Positions 48,905 to 61,986 of a stretch of DNA of 64,000 bases are shown here, one piece after another (positions within the stretch are counted from its first letter, which is position 1; the number at the start of each line of letters is the position of its first letter). A model generated the notes under the pieces. That model did no database searches. It had not been told where the DNA came from and saw only the letters and a list, made by a program, of their open reading frames with translations. A program made the position numbers and the translations under genes. The stretch is taken from assembly GCF_011043735.1 (NCBI RefSeq), contig NZ_JAAKGV010000019.1, positions 62,001-126,000 on the forward strand, read 5' to 3'. Origin of the DNA: Methylobacterium sp. DB0501 (GTDB taxonomy: Bacteria; Pseudomonadota; Alphaproteobacteria; Rhizobiales; Beijerinckiaceae).

Positions 48905-49795
48905 TCAGGAGAACCCCTGGCCCGGCTCCTCCTCGCGGGCGAGGCGCAGCAGGCTCTGGCCGTAATTGGTCTTGGCGAAGAGCTGGCCGCGGGCCACCAC
49001 CTGCTCGCGGGTGATGAAGCCCTGGAGATAGGCGATCTCCTCCAGGCAGGCGACCTGCATGCCCTGGCGGTGCTGGATCACCCGGACGAACTCGCCGGCT
49101 TCCAGCAGGTTGTCGTGGGTGCCGGTGTCGAGCCAGGCATAGCCGCGCGACATGCACTCGACGTGGAGCTGGCCGCGGTCGAGATAGGCCTGGTTGACGT
49201 CGGTGATCTCGAGTTCGCCGCGGGGCGAGGGCTTCACCGCCGCCGCGATGTCGAGCACCTGGTTGTCGTAGAAGTAGAGGCCGGTCACCGCCCAGGGCGA
49301 TTCCGGGTTCTTCGGCTTCTCGACGAGCTTGGTGGCGCGGCCCTGCTTGTCGAGGGTGACGACGCCGTAGGCCTCCGGCTGGTCGACGTGGTAGGCGAAC
49401 ACCGTCGCGCCCGCCTCCCGCGCCTTGGCCTTGGCCAGGAGCTGGCGCATGCCGGCGCCGAAGAACAGGTTGTCGCCGAGCACCAGCGCGACCGAATCGT
49501 CGCCGACGAATTCGCGGCCGATGATGAAGGCCTGGGCCAGCCCTTCCGGCTTCGGCTGCAGCGCGTACGAGATGCTGATCCCGAACTGCTCGCCGGTGCC
49601 GAACAGGCGCTTGTAGTTGTCGATATGCTCCGGCGACGAGATCAGCAGGATGTCGCGGATGCCGGCCAGCATCAGCACCGAGACCGGGTAGTAGATCATC
49701 GGCTTGTCGTAGACCGGCAGCAGCTGCTTGTTGATCGCCAGCGTCGCCGGATGCAGCCGCGTGCCGGACCCGCCGGCGAGCACGATGCCCTTCAT
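48905..49795 (-). CDS. rfbA: Glucose-1-phosphate thymidylyltransferase
   Basis: First step of dTDP-L-rhamnose synthesis: dTTP + glucose-1-phosphate to dTDP-glucose. The 296-residue protein starts MKGIVLAGGSGTRLHPATLA (nucleotide-binding GGSGTRL), with VALVLGDNLFFG, VEKPKNPESPWAVTGLYFYD and DTGTHDNLLEAGEFV. Length and motifs match RmlA. It is the last gene of the rfbCBDA operon, 14 bases after rfbD. Confidence 0.97.
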   Translation of the reverse strand: MKGIVLAGGSGTRLHPATLAINKQLLPVYDKPMIYYPVSVLMLAGIRDILLISSPEHIDNYKRLFGTGEQFGISISYALQPKPEGLAQAFIIGREFVGDDSVALVLGDNLFFGAGMRQLLAKAKAREAGATVFAYHVDQPEAYGVVTLDKQGRATKLVEKPKNPESPWAVTGLYFYDNQVLDIAAAVKPSPRGELEITDVNQAYLDRGQLHVECMSRGYAWLDTGTHDNLLEAGEFVRVIQHRQGMQVACLEEIAYLQGFITREQVVARGQLFAKTNYGQSLLRLAREEEPGQGFS

Positions 49796-49809
49796 GGTGC
49801 TTTACTCCT

Positions 49810-50709
49810 TCAGGCGCGGTTCGCCGCGGGACCGATGAGCTGGTCCAGGATGTCGTCGAGGGCTTCACCCCACGGCCGCGGCACGACGCCGAAGGCGCGG
49901 GTCAGGGTCTCGGTCGAGAGCTCGGAATTGGCCGGCCGGGTGACCGGGGTCTTGAAGGCCGTGCTCGGGATCGGCTCGACCGGCACCGCGCGGGCGCCGC
50001 GGGTCGCCGCACCGGCCATGATGGCCTTGGCAAAGTCGTACCAGGTCGTCGCGCCGGCATTGACGCAATGATAGGTGCCGACGGGCGCCGTCTCGTCCTC
50101 GGCGAAGCGTAAGCCGATGGCCACGAGCGCCGCCGCGAGGTCGCCGGCCGAGGTCGGGCAGCCGCGCTGGTCGTCGACCACCGTCAGCTTGTCGCGCTCG
50201 GCCGCAAGGCGCAGCATCGTCTTGACGAAGTTCGCCCGGTGCGGGCTCACCACCCAGGCCGTGCGGACCACCGCGTGGCGCGGGTTGCCGGTGCGCACCG
50301 CCATCTCGCCGGCGGCCTTGCTGGCGCCGTAGACGCTGACCGGGTTCACGGGGGCATCGGCGGCGTAGGCGCCTTTGCCCGAGCCGTCGAAGACGTAGTC
50401 GGTCGAGACGTGGATTAGCGGGATGCCGGCCTTCGCCGTCTCCGCCGCCAGATAGGCGGGCGCCAGGGCGTTGAGCCGCCAGGCCGCCGCGACGTCGCTC
50501 TCGGCCTTGTCGACCGCCGTATAGGCGGCGGTGTTGATCACCGCCGCGTAAGGACGCTCGGCGACGACGCGGGCGACCGCCGCCTCGTCGGTGATGTCGA
50601 GGGCGTCCCGGGTGGGGGCGTGGATGACCACGCCCTCCCCGAAGGATTGCCGCTGCAATTCGGTACCGACCTGCCCGCCGCCGCCGAGGACGAGGATCTC
50701 CCGCGCCAT
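49810..50709 (-). CDS. rfbD: dTDP-4-dehydrorhamnose reductase
   Basis: Last step of dTDP-L-rhamnose synthesis, NAD(P)H-dependent. The 299-residue protein starts MAREILVLGGGGQVGTELQR, with GGGGQVGTEL (Rossmann), INTAAYTAVDKAESD and VNPVSVYGASKAAGE (YxxxK). It begins four bases downstream of the rfbB stop, so the genes are coupled in one operon. Confidence 0.95.
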   Translation of the reverse strand: MAREILVLGGGGQVGTELQRQSFGEGVVIHAPTRDALDITDEAAVARVVAERPYAAVINTAAYTAVDKAESDVAAAWRLNALAPAYLAAETAKAGIPLIHVSTDYVFDGSGKGAYAADAPVNPVSVYGASKAAGEMAVRTGNPRHAVVRTAWVVSPHRANFVKTMLRLAAERDKLTVVDDQRGCPTSAGDLAAALVAIGLRFAEDETAPVGTYHCVNAGATTWYDFAKAIMAGAATRGARAVPVEPIPSTAFKTPVTRPANSELSTETLTRAFGVVPRPWGEALDDILDQLIGPAANRA

Positions 50710-50713
50710 GGTC

Positions 50714-51766
50714 CTACTCCGCGCTCAGGCCGAGGCGCTCGCCGGAATAGCGGCCCTCGCGGATCGGGCGCCACCACGACTCGTTGTCGAGGTACCAGCG
50801 CACGGTGTCCTCCAGCGCCTGCTCGAAGGTGCGGGTCGGCTTGTAGCCCACTTCGGCTTCCGCCTTGCTCGGGTCGATGGCGTAGCGCCGGTCGTGGCCG
50901 GGACGGTCGGTGACGAACTGGATCAGGCGCTCGTGCGGGCCGGCCTCGGGGCGCAGCCGGTCGAAGATCGCGCAGAGCGTCTTCACCACGTCGAGGTTGT
51001 TGCGCACCGAGCGGCCGCCGAGCAGGTAGGTCTCGCCGACCCGGCCCTTCTCCAGCACCGCGACGAGGCCGCGGGCATGGTCCTCGACGTGGATCCAGTC
51101 GCGCTCGTTCTGGCCGTCGCCGTAGACCGGCAGGTTCTTGCCCTCGAGCGCATTGAGGATCATCAGCGGGATCAGCTTCTCGGGGAAGTGCCGCGGCCCG
51201 TAATTGTTCGAGCAGTTGGTCACCAGCACCGGCAGGCCGTAGGTCTCGTGCCAGGCCCGCGCGAGATGATCGGAGGCCGCCTTCGAGGCCGAGTAGGGCG
51301 AGCGCGGGTCGTAGCGGCTGTCCTCGGTGAAGAAGCCGCCCGGCGGCAGCGAGCCGTAGACCTCGTCGGTCGAGACGTGGAGGAAGCGGAAGCCGTCGCG
51401 CTCCGCGCCTTGAAGCGTGTTGTAGTAGGCGCGGGCCGCCTCCAGCATCACCTGGGTGCCGACCACGTTGGTGCGGATGAAGGCGCCCGGCCCGGTGATC
51501 GAGCGGTCGACATGGCTCTCGGCGGCGAGATGCATCACGGCTTGCGGCCGGAACTCCTCGAAGAGCCTGGAGACCGTCTCGTGGTCGCAGATGTCGGCTT
51601 CCGCGAAGCGATGCCGGTTGTTGCCCTTGAGCGGCATCAGCGAGATCGGGTTCGCCGCGTAGGTCAGCGCGTCGAGGGTCAGGACCTCGTGGCCGAGTTC
51701 CTGGACGAGGTGCAGGACAAGGGCCGAGCCGATGAAGCCGCAGCCGCCCGTGACGAGGATGCGCAT
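50714..51766 (-). CDS. rfbB: dTDP-glucose 4,6-dehydratase
   Basis: Second step of dTDP-L-rhamnose synthesis. The 350-residue SDR-type protein starts MRILVTGGCGFIGSALVLHL (GGxGFIGS), has HLAAESHVDRSITGP, STDEVYGSLPPGGFF (active-site Asp/Glu), RSPYSASKAASDHLARA (YxxxK) and VTNCSNNYGPRHFPEKLIPL. The motif order is typical of RmlB. It lies between rfbC and rfbD. Confidence 0.97.
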   Translation of the reverse strand: MRILVTGGCGFIGSALVLHLVQELGHEVLTLDALTYAANPISLMPLKGNNRHRFAEADICDHETVSRLFEEFRPQAVMHLAAESHVDRSITGPGAFIRTNVVGTQVMLEAARAYYNTLQGAERDGFRFLHVSTDEVYGSLPPGGFFTEDSRYDPRSPYSASKAASDHLARAWHETYGLPVLVTNCSNNYGPRHFPEKLIPLMILNALEGKNLPVYGDGQNERDWIHVEDHARGLVAVLEKGRVGETYLLGGRSVRNNLDVVKTLCAIFDRLRPEAGPHERLIQFVTDRPGHDRRYAIDPSKAEAEVGYKPTRTFEQALEDTVRWYLDNESWWRPIREGRYSGERLGLSAE

Positions 51767-51807
51767 GGGGTGAATGATCTCCGAAAGCGTGGGTGCCCGT
51801 CGGGGCG

Positions 51808-52362
51808 TCAGAACAGCGGGGGCAGATCGGCGAAGCGGGGCGCGGTCTTGTCCTTGGCCGAGAGCTGGGCCTCGGCCTCGCTCACCGGCCAGTCGATGGC
51901 GAGATCGGGGTCGTTCCAGCGCAGGTTGCCGTCATGCTCGGGGCTGTAGACGCCGCCGGCGACCTTGTAGGCCACCATGGTGTCCGGCTCGAGGGTGCAG
52001 AAACCGTGCCCGAAACCGATCGGCACGTAGAGCTGGTAGCCGTTCCCGGCGTCGAGGCGGGCGGCGACGTGCCGGCCGTAGGTGGCCGAGTCCCGGCGCA
52101 GGTCCACCGCCACGTCGAGGATCGCGCCGGCCAGCACCCGGATCAGCTTGGCCTGGGCGAAGGGGTGGCGCTGGAAGTGCAGGCCGCGCACGGTGCCCTG
52201 TTGCGCCGAGAAGGACTGGTTGTCCTGGATGAAGTGGTCCTCGACGCCGTGCGCCGCCATGATGTCGGCCCGGTAGGTCTCCGAGAACCAGCCGCGGGCA
52301 TCGCCGTGCCGCTTCGGGATCACCAGCTTCACCGCCGGTATCGCCTGATCGATGACCTGCAT
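51808..52362 (-). CDS. rfbC: dTDP-4-dehydrorhamnose 3,5-epimerase
   Basis: Third step of dTDP-L-rhamnose synthesis, a cofactor-free cupin. The 184-residue protein starts MQVIDQAIPAVKLVIPKRHG, contains GWFSETYRADIMAAHG, QDNQSFSAQQGTVRGLHFQR and PIGFGHGFCTLEPDTMVAYK. It is the first gene of the operon as seen here; its order rfbC-B-D-A is one of several common orders. The ATG at 52362 matches the family; the 20-residue extension does not. Confidence 0.95.
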   Translation of the reverse strand: MQVIDQAIPAVKLVIPKRHGDARGWFSETYRADIMAAHGVEDHFIQDNQSFSAQQGTVRGLHFQRHPFAQAKLIRVLAGAILDVAVDLRRDSATYGRHVAARLDAGNGYQLYVPIGFGHGFCTLEPDTMVAYKVAGGVYSPEHDGNLRWNDPDLAIDWPVSEAEAQLSAKDKTAPRFADLPPLF

Positions 52363-52778
52363 CCTGCCCACCTTCCGATCTCGCGCGTCCTGACCAAGCC
52401 GGGGCTCATGCCCGGCGATCATGGCACAACCGCGTCGGCCGGATCCGCCAGGGCCGCATTCCCGCAGCCTCTACTTCGGCGATACCGGGCGAGCAAGGTC
52501 GGCCGTCGATCGCGGTCGCTCGCACGAGACGAGCGGCAATCGGCGTCCGTCCAGGATGTCCGATCGATGACAGACGGGACCATGGCCGACGCGCCGAATG
52601 GCCGGGACGACCGGGCAGATCTTCGGCACGGCCCGAACAGGCGATCCGTCGAGCCGACGAATTGGTCGCGCCGGGAGCGGTCGCCCGCTCCCGGTCGTGT
52701 CATGCTCGCCCGACCGGCGGGCGGCCATCGAGGCGTCACCCATGACGCCCCGGGGGCGGCCGCGAAGCCGCCGCGCGG
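52363..52778. other. Intergenic stretch, nothing recognised
   Basis: This 416-bp gap lies between rfbC and alaS, both on the minus strand. It should hold the rfb promoter and the alaS terminator. I see no gene or obvious RNA. Confidence 0.35.
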
Positions 52779-55445
<2,667 letters not shown>

Positions 55446-55637
55446 GGGAAGAATCGTCTCTGCGGAAGGCGGGCCGGGCGAAGGCGGGCTCGGAAAATCG
55501 GCGCACCGGCGGGCGGCCCGCGGATGCATCCGCGTGTCTTTAGTCACGCGCTCCCCCCGTGTCGAGGCGGAGCGGCGCCGCTAAGTGACGTCAGGCAAGC
55601 GCGGCCGCCGGCCCGCCCGGCAGGACCCAACGCCCCG

Positions 55638-56051
55638 ATGACCGATGAAATCCGCCTCCTCGCCTTCTCGGCCGCCCTCGGCCTCATCCACGTCATGGCG
55701 GCCTCCGCCGCCGGGCTCAAGCAACGCGGCGGGCTCGCCTGGGCGGCGGGCAACCGCGAGAGCGAGGGCGAGGTCACCGGCGCCGCCGCCCGGCTGAAGC
55801 GCGCCTCCGCCAACTTCTTCGAGACCTTCCCGCTCTTTGCCGCCCTGGTGCTGGCGGCGGCCGTCTCCGGCCGGCAGGGCGGCGCGGTGGCGTGGGGCGC
55901 GGAGCTCTATTTCTGGGCCCGGCTCCTCTACCTGCCGATCTACGGCTTCGGCCTCCCGTGGATCCGCACGCCGGTCTGGGGGGTGGCGATCGTCGGCATC
56001 GGCTTCGTGTTCGCCGGGCTGTTCGGCTGGTCGGGGCCGGGGGTGCCCTAA
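55638..56051 (+). CDS. MAPEG-family membrane protein
   Basis: The 137-residue protein starts MTDEIRLLAFSAALGLIHVM, with four hydrophobic segments and the MAPEG pattern RLKRASANFFETFPLFAALV (A-x-x-N-x-x-E) and LYFWARLLYLPIYGFGLPWI. Bacterial MAPEG proteins are membrane-bound and often of unknown activity; eukaryotic homologues use glutathione. The ATG at 55638 fits the first hydrophobic segment. It is convergent with recA across a strong terminator. Confidence 0.8.
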   Translation: MTDEIRLLAFSAALGLIHVMAASAAGLKQRGGLAWAAGNRESEGEVTGAAARLKRASANFFETFPLFAALVLAAAVSGRQGGAVAWGAELYFWARLLYLPIYGFGLPWIRTPVWGVAIVGIGFVFAGLFGWSGPGVP

Positions 56052-56096
56052 AGCCCGCGCCTCGTCTGTCTTCCCCACCGTCCCGCACAACGGGAA

Positions 56097-56125
56097 GGGC
56101 CGCCGCGCTCGTCGCGCGGCGGCCC
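56097..56125. terminator. Bidirectional terminator-like hairpin between MAPEG gene and recA
   Basis: A perfect 12-bp stem GGGCCGCCGCGC with its complement closes the loop TCGTC. It lies between two convergent genes. It lacks a T-run on the plus side, so efficiency may be modest. Confidence 0.65.
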
Positions 56126-56153
56126 CCGATATCGTCGGAACCGATCCGTCGGA

Positions 56154-57245
<1,092 letters not shown>

Positions 57246-57281
57246 CTCGGCGGGTCCTTATGGCAGGAGGGGCGACAAGTC

Positions 57282-57818
57282 TCAATCGCGCGGCTGGCGT
57301 TTATGTACCTGTTTTGTTCTCATCCGACAAGGGCGGATGAGGAATTCGCCGGGGGATTTGCCAGGGGGTCGGGCGCCGCCGAGGACGCGGAGCAGGTCGG
57401 CGTTCGACCAGGACGGCCATCCGGTCCCGGCGAAATCGCGGTCGTGGCTCCAGATGTCGGCGTCGAGCAGCCAGGCGCAGGCGAGGACATGGGCGTCGGA
57501 GAGGACGCTGGCCGCACGGTCGAGGGAAGCCGCATAGGCGTGAGCTGCGATCACATGGATGCCTCCCGGAATCGCCTCCTCGCGCGCCAGCGCGTCAGAT
57601 GGGAGATCCGACAGGTCTCCTCTCAAGACGCGCCGCGCTTCGTCGGCGACGCGTGCGGAGGTCGCGATGGACCTCTTGCGCGAGATCACTTCGAAAGCCG
57701 GCAGGGAGCGGCATCCCAGGACAGCACTCAGGATGAGTTTCGTGTTCGATGGCCAGAACGTCGGAGGGACGCCATCGTGGGGCGATCTTCCGTATCCGGC
57801 TCCTCCGTCACTCCGCAC
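57282..57818 (-). CDS. PIN-domain toxin, possibly inactive
   Basis: The 178-residue frame from a GTG at 57818 contains NTKLILSAVLG, DEARRVLRGDLSDLPSDA, LSDAHVLACAWLLDADIW and SHDRDFAGTGWPSW. PIN ribonucleases have four acidic residues. The later ones (in EARRVL, SDAHVLA and SHDRDF) are present, but the first motif reads NTKLILSA instead of the usual DTNxLxSA, so the first catalytic Asp is Asn25. It overlaps the antitoxin stop by 11 bases, as is typical of TA pairs. The extension of about 20 residues before the PIN core is unusual, as is the length. Confidence 0.65.
   Translation of the reverse strand: MRSDGGAGYGRSPHDGVPPTFWPSNTKLILSAVLGCRSLPAFEVISRKRSIATSARVADEARRVLRGDLSDLPSDALAREEAIPGGIHVIAAHAYAASLDRAASVLSDAHVLACAWLLDADIWSHDRDFAGTGWPSWSNADLLRVLGGARPPGKSPGEFLIRPCRMRTKQVHKRQPRD
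57305..57319. promoter_or_regulatory. Candidate LexA (SOS) box upstream of recA
   Basis: GTAC-CTGTTTT-GTTC fits the alphaproteobacterial consensus GTTC-N7-GTTC at seven of eight positions. It lies 60-75 bp upstream of the recA start codon, inside the 3' end of the PIN-domain gene, where LexA control of recA would be expected. Confidence 0.5.
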
Positions 57819-58050
57819 CGCGCTCAGCCCGCAGCCGATCGATGGCAGCCTCTTCCTCAGGTGAATGCTTGGCTGCGGCGGCCCGGATGTCCGCCGGAAC
57901 CTTTTGCATATACTCCTCGGGTCCGCTGTGGATCGGCAGCAGGACGCCGACGGTCGCGGTGCCGTTCTCGATCGGCGCCGGATGCGGCAGGGCCTGGATG
58001 GCTCCAGCCGACATCTTCTGGAGTGCGCGCATGCTGATCGCGCTCTTCAT
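57808..58050 (-). CDS. Phd/YefM-like antitoxin
   Basis: The 80-residue protein starts MKSAISMRALQKMSAGAIQA. The pattern ISMRALQKMSAGAIQALPHP, then PIENGTATVGVLLPI, is the N-terminal DNA-binding fold of Phd/YefM antitoxins. The C-terminal helix (SPEEEAAIDRLRAERGAE) would cover a toxin. It overlaps the PIN gene by 11 bases and should form a type II TA operon with it. Confidence 0.75.
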   Translation of the reverse strand: MKSAISMRALQKMSAGAIQALPHPAPIENGTATVGVLLPIHSGPEEYMQKVPADIRAAAAKHSPEEEAAIDRLRAERGAE

Positions 58051-58105
58051 GGCCGCCTCCTCGTTACATACATGAATGCAAGTCCGGCGGGCGATGCTGG
58101 CGCCC

Positions 58106-60706
58106 TCACCCCGCCATCGTGGTCTTCACCGTCTCGACGAGCTGCTTGAGGCTGAAGGGCTTGGGCAGGAAGTTGAACTCCTCGCCGTCGGGCAGGTTCT
58201 TGCGGAAGGCGTCCTCGGCATAGCCGGAGACGAAGATCACCTTCAGGCCGGGATGGGCCTTGCGGAGCTCGCGCAGCAGGGTCGGGCCGTCCATCTCGGG
58301 CATCACCACGTCGGAGACGACGAGGTCGACCGGCACCTCGCGCTCCTGCATGATCTGCAGCGCTTCCAGGCCCGAGGCCGCCTCCAGCACCGTGTAGCCG
58401 CGGGCGGTGAGCGCCCGGCCGTTGACGGCGCGGACCGGATCCTCGTCCTCGACGAGCAGGATCGTGCCGTGGCCGGTGAGGTCGCGGGCCGGCGGCTTGG
58501 GGGCCTCCGCCGCAGGCGCGGCGGCAAGCGCCGCGGTGGCGCCGGAGGCGGGGGGGGCGATCTCGGGCAGCGGGTCGGGGGTCTCGGCCTCCGGGACCGG
58601 CACGTGGCGCGGCAGGTAGATGGCGAAGACCGTGCCCTGTCCGACGGTCGAGCGCACGTCGATGTAGCCGCCGGACTGCTTGACGATGCCGAACACCGTC
58701 GAGAGGCCGAGGCCCGTGCCCTTGTTGACCTCCTTGGTGGTGAAGAACGGCTCGAAGATCTTCTCCATCACCTCCGGGGTCATGCCGGTGCCGGTGTCGC
58801 TGACCTCGATCAGCACGTGGTCGGCGCCCGGCAACCCGTTGAGGCGCAGGGCGCCGACGGCTTCGGCGGTCATGTTGGCGGTGCGGATCAGGAGGCGCCC
58901 GCCCTCCGGCATGGCGTCGCGAGCATTGACCGCGAGGTTCACGATCACCTGCTCGAACTGGTTGACGTCGGCCTTGACCGGCCAGAGGTCGCGGCCGTGC
59001 TTGAGGTCGAGCTCGACCCGCTCGCCGAGCAGGCGCTTGAGCAGCAGGGTGAGGTCGGAGAGCGCCTCGCCGAGATGGATCACCTCCGGCCGCAGGGTCT
59101 GGCGGCGCGAGAAGGCCAGCAGCTGCCGCACCAGGCTCGCGGCCCGGTTGGCGTTCTGCTTGATCTGCATGATGTCCTGGAAGGCCGGGTCGGCCGGCCG
59201 GTGGCTCGCCAGCAGCAGGTCCGAGTAGCCGATGATCGCCTGGAGCACGTTGTTGAAGTCGTGCGCGATGCCGCCGGCGAGCTGGCCGACCATCTCCATC
59301 TTCTGGGCCTGGTTGACCTGCTGCTGGAGCTGGTGCTGGGCGGTCGTGTCGAGGGCGTAGAGGATCACCGCGCCCTCCGCGCCGCCGGCGGTGCCGGCGG
59401 GGCTGAGCCAGATCCGGGCCGAGCGGTTGACCGGCGCCGAGACCCCGATCTCGACCGGCGGCACGTCGCCGCGGCCCTCCGCGGCGGCCCGCGCCGCGGC
59501 CTCGATCACGTGGCGGTCGCGCTCGACCACGAAGTCGCGTACCGGCGGACCCAGCTCGCTGCCGTCGCCGGTGCGCGGCAGGGTGCCGAACAGGCGCGCG
59601 AAGGAGGCGTTGGCGCGGACCAGCCGCCCGTCGGCGGCGAGCGTCGCCACCGCGACCGGGCTGGTGTTGAAGAAGCGGTCGAAGCGCAGCTCGGCCGCCT
59701 GCTGCGGATCGTCGGTCTCCCCGCCGGCGGAGCGGTTGAGGACGAGGGTGCGGGAATCACCGGGCCGGCCGTCCTGGCCGTAGGCGACGCGGTGGTAAAG
59801 CCGGGCCGAGAGCGGGTGGCCGTTGCGCCGGCGGAGATCCAGGTCGAACCGGTCGGTGCGGACTTCGCCGGGCTGGCCGTTGCCGCCGATCAGCACCGGT
59901 CCGAGATCGTCGGGCAGGATCTCGGACAGGCGCAGGCCCCCCGAGCCGACCTGCGCCAGGTCGTGGCCGAGCCAGGCCGCCAGCGTGGCGTTCATGTAGA
60001 CGACCGAGCCCTTTGGATCGACCGCCATGAAACCCGCCGGGGCGTGGTCGAGGTAGTCGATCGCGTGCTGGAGCTCCTGGAAGACGTTCTCCTGGCGCTC
60101 GCGCTCGTGGGTGATGTCGGCGACGCTCCACAGGGCGACGGGTCGGCGTGGCAGCGGCAGCGGCCGCACGCCGATGCGGAACCAGGCGAAATCGCGCTCC
60201 GCCGTGCCGCCGGGCGGCGGCGCCATGCGGATCTCCTCCGACAGGGAGCGGCCCTCGCGCGCCGCCTGCGCCAGGCGATAGACCGCCTCCGACACTTCCG
60301 GCGAGCCGACGAAGACCCGCTCGACGGGACGCAGGTTGGTGAAGGTGTCGCTGCCGGCAAGCTTCAGGTAGGCGGCGTTGGCGTAGATCGGCCGGCCACC
60401 CTCCTCCATGGCGATCATGCCGTCGGGCGCGGCATCGACCACCGCCTTGGTGACGTCGTTGCGGGTGCCCTGGCCGGTGAGCTGGATCGCGCCGATGGCG
60501 AAGGCGAACAGGCAGAACACGCCCGCCATGGCGAGAAGCGCCAGGAGGCCGAGGATGATCGGCTGCGCCTGCTCGTTGGCGACGAAGCTCAGGCCCACCG
60601 CCGCGCCGACGAGGAGGCCGGCGAGCAGCAGCAGCAGGCTGACCCGGCCGGGCCGCTCGGAGCGGTCGAGGGCGGCCTCCGCCGCGGATGGGCTCAACTC
60701 CGGCAT
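58106..60706 (-). CDS. cckA: Hybrid sensor histidine kinase CckA
   Basis: The 866-residue kinase starts MPELSPSAAEAALDRSERPG and has two transmembrane helices (LLLLLAGLLVGAAVGLSFVA; LGLLALLAMAGVFCLFAFAI). PAS domains span about residues 110-460; the HisKA motif GGIAHDFNNVLQAIIGYSD (phospho-acceptor His near residue 482), N, G boxes (VNLAVNARDAMPEGG, GTGMTPEVM, GTGLGLSTVFGIV) and a C-terminal receiver (SDVVMPEMDG) follow. This order is CckA's, which phosphorylates ChpT-CtrA and controls the cell cycle and motility. In this group it often lies beside flhB, as here. The ATG at 60706 fits the first helix; an upstream start (60847) adds 47 poor residues. Confidence 0.9.
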   Translation of the reverse strand: MPELSPSAAEAALDRSERPGRVSLLLLLAGLLVGAAVGLSFVANEQAQPIILGLLALLAMAGVFCLFAFAIGAIQLTGQGTRNDVTKAVVDAAPDGMIAMEEGGRPIYANAAYLKLAGSDTFTNLRPVERVFVGSPEVSEAVYRLAQAAREGRSLSEEIRMAPPPGGTAERDFAWFRIGVRPLPLPRRPVALWSVADITHERERQENVFQELQHAIDYLDHAPAGFMAVDPKGSVVYMNATLAAWLGHDLAQVGSGGLRLSEILPDDLGPVLIGGNGQPGEVRTDRFDLDLRRRNGHPLSARLYHRVAYGQDGRPGDSRTLVLNRSAGGETDDPQQAAELRFDRFFNTSPVAVATLAADGRLVRANASFARLFGTLPRTGDGSELGPPVRDFVVERDRHVIEAAARAAAEGRGDVPPVEIGVSAPVNRSARIWLSPAGTAGGAEGAVILYALDTTAQHQLQQQVNQAQKMEMVGQLAGGIAHDFNNVLQAIIGYSDLLLASHRPADPAFQDIMQIKQNANRAASLVRQLLAFSRRQTLRPEVIHLGEALSDLTLLLKRLLGERVELDLKHGRDLWPVKADVNQFEQVIVNLAVNARDAMPEGGRLLIRTANMTAEAVGALRLNGLPGADHVLIEVSDTGTGMTPEVMEKIFEPFFTTKEVNKGTGLGLSTVFGIVKQSGGYIDVRSTVGQGTVFAIYLPRHVPVPEAETPDPLPEIAPPASGATAALAAAPAAEAPKPPARDLTGHGTILLVEDEDPVRAVNGRALTARGYTVLEAASGLEALQIMQEREVPVDLVVSDVVMPEMDGPTLLRELRKAHPGLKVIFVSGYAEDAFRKNLPDGEEFNFLPKPFSLKQLVETVKTTMAG

Positions 60707-60917
60707 GTCGCCTCGACACTCCCCAGGGGCCGGCGCCGCGTCCGGGTCCCGCTCATGCTGCCCGTCACGGGCCGGTCTCGTCCGTTCCCTAGCAGGCGCG
60801 GCGTTTCCGTGGAATGAATTCCCGGTTCGTTCCCGGGACTTCGTCATACGGCTTCGCCCAGGCGCCGCGCGGGCCCTCTCGATGCGGTGCGCGGACGATA
60901 ACCCTCCGGACCTCGTA

Positions 60918-61982
60918 TCAAGGGCGCCGCCGCAGGCGCATCACGTAGCCGATCACCTCGGCCACCGCGCGGTAATGCTCGGGGGGCACCGCGGCGTCGA
61001 TCTCGACGGTGGCGTGGAGCGCGCGCGCCAGCGGCGGGTTCTCGACCACCGGCACGCCGTGCTCGCGCGCCACCTCGCGGATGCGCAGGGCCAGGACGTC
61101 GACGCCCTTGGCGACGCAGACCGGCGCCGCCATCCCGGCCTCGTAGCGCAGGGCGACGGCATAGTGGGTCGGGTTGGTGACGATCACGCTCGCGTCCGGC
61201 ACCGCCGCCATCATGCGCTTCTTGACCCGCTGCATGCGGATCTGGCGCATCCGCCCCTTCACCTCCGGGTTGCCGTCCTGCTCCTTCATCTCCTCCTTGA
61301 GCTCCTGCTTCGTCATGCGAAGCTTGGCCCGCCAGCGGAAGCGCTGGTAGAGCGCGTCGCCGAGGGTGACGACGATGTAGGCCGCCAGCACCGCGCCCAT
61401 CAGCCGCAGGCAGAGCGCGAGGGTGCCCTGGAGCATGGCCGGCGGCTCGAGCCGCACGAAGGCCTCGAGCCGGTCGCGGTCACCCCACAGGACGAGGCCG
61501 GCGGCGACGCCGACGAGCAGGATCTTGACGAGGCCCTTGCCGAACTGGAACCAGGCCTCGGGCCCGAACAGCCGCTGGAGGCCGGCCATCGGCGAGACCC
61601 GGCTCCACTTCGCCCCGAGCGTCTCGGCGGTCCAGACCAGCGGGTGCTGGACGAGGCCGCCGACGACGGCCGCCGCCGCCACCGCGCCGACCGGCACCGC
61701 CAGGGCGAGCGCCGCGGCGACGACGGCGCGGCGGCCGAAGGCCAGGTAGCCGGCCGGATCGGAGGGAACCTCGTGCAGGTGGGCGAGCAGGCCCTGCAGC
61801 TCGGCGAGCAGCCCGCGCGCCACCGGCGCGGCGCCGACCATCAGCACCAGCGTGAAGGTGCCGAGCATCAGGAAAGTGGTGACCTCCTGGCTGGTGGCGA
61901 CGTCGCCGCGCTTGATCGCGTCGTCGAGGCGTCGCTGGCTCGGGTCTTCGGTGCGGTCTTCCTGGTCGGCGTCGTCCGACAT
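60918..61982 (-). CDS. flhB: Flagellar export protein FlhB
   Basis: Membrane switch of the flagellar type III export system. The 354-residue protein starts MSDDADQEDRTEDPSQRRLD, has four transmembrane helices, and a cytoplasmic C-terminus with the self-cleaving motif NPTH (IVTNPTHYAVALRYE, Asn near residue 270). It starts four bases after the fliR stop, in the same operon. Confidence 0.95.
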   Translation of the reverse strand: MSDDADQEDRTEDPSQRRLDDAIKRGDVATSQEVTTFLMLGTFTLVLMVGAAPVARGLLAELQGLLAHLHEVPSDPAGYLAFGRRAVVAAALALAVPVGAVAAAAVVGGLVQHPLVWTAETLGAKWSRVSPMAGLQRLFGPEAWFQFGKGLVKILLVGVAAGLVLWGDRDRLEAFVRLEPPAMLQGTLALCLRLMGAVLAAYIVVTLGDALYQRFRWRAKLRMTKQELKEEMKEQDGNPEVKGRMRQIRMQRVKKRMMAAVPDASVIVTNPTHYAVALRYEAGMAAPVCVAKGVDVLALRIREVAREHGVPVVENPPLARALHATVEIDAAVPPEHYRAVAEVIGYVMRLRRRP

Positions 61983-61986
61983 GCGC

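Noticed and set aside
58076..60817. A 913-codon plus-strand frame opposite cckA
   Set aside because: It mirrors the kinase gene; no motif is visible and the kinase on the minus strand is unequivocal.
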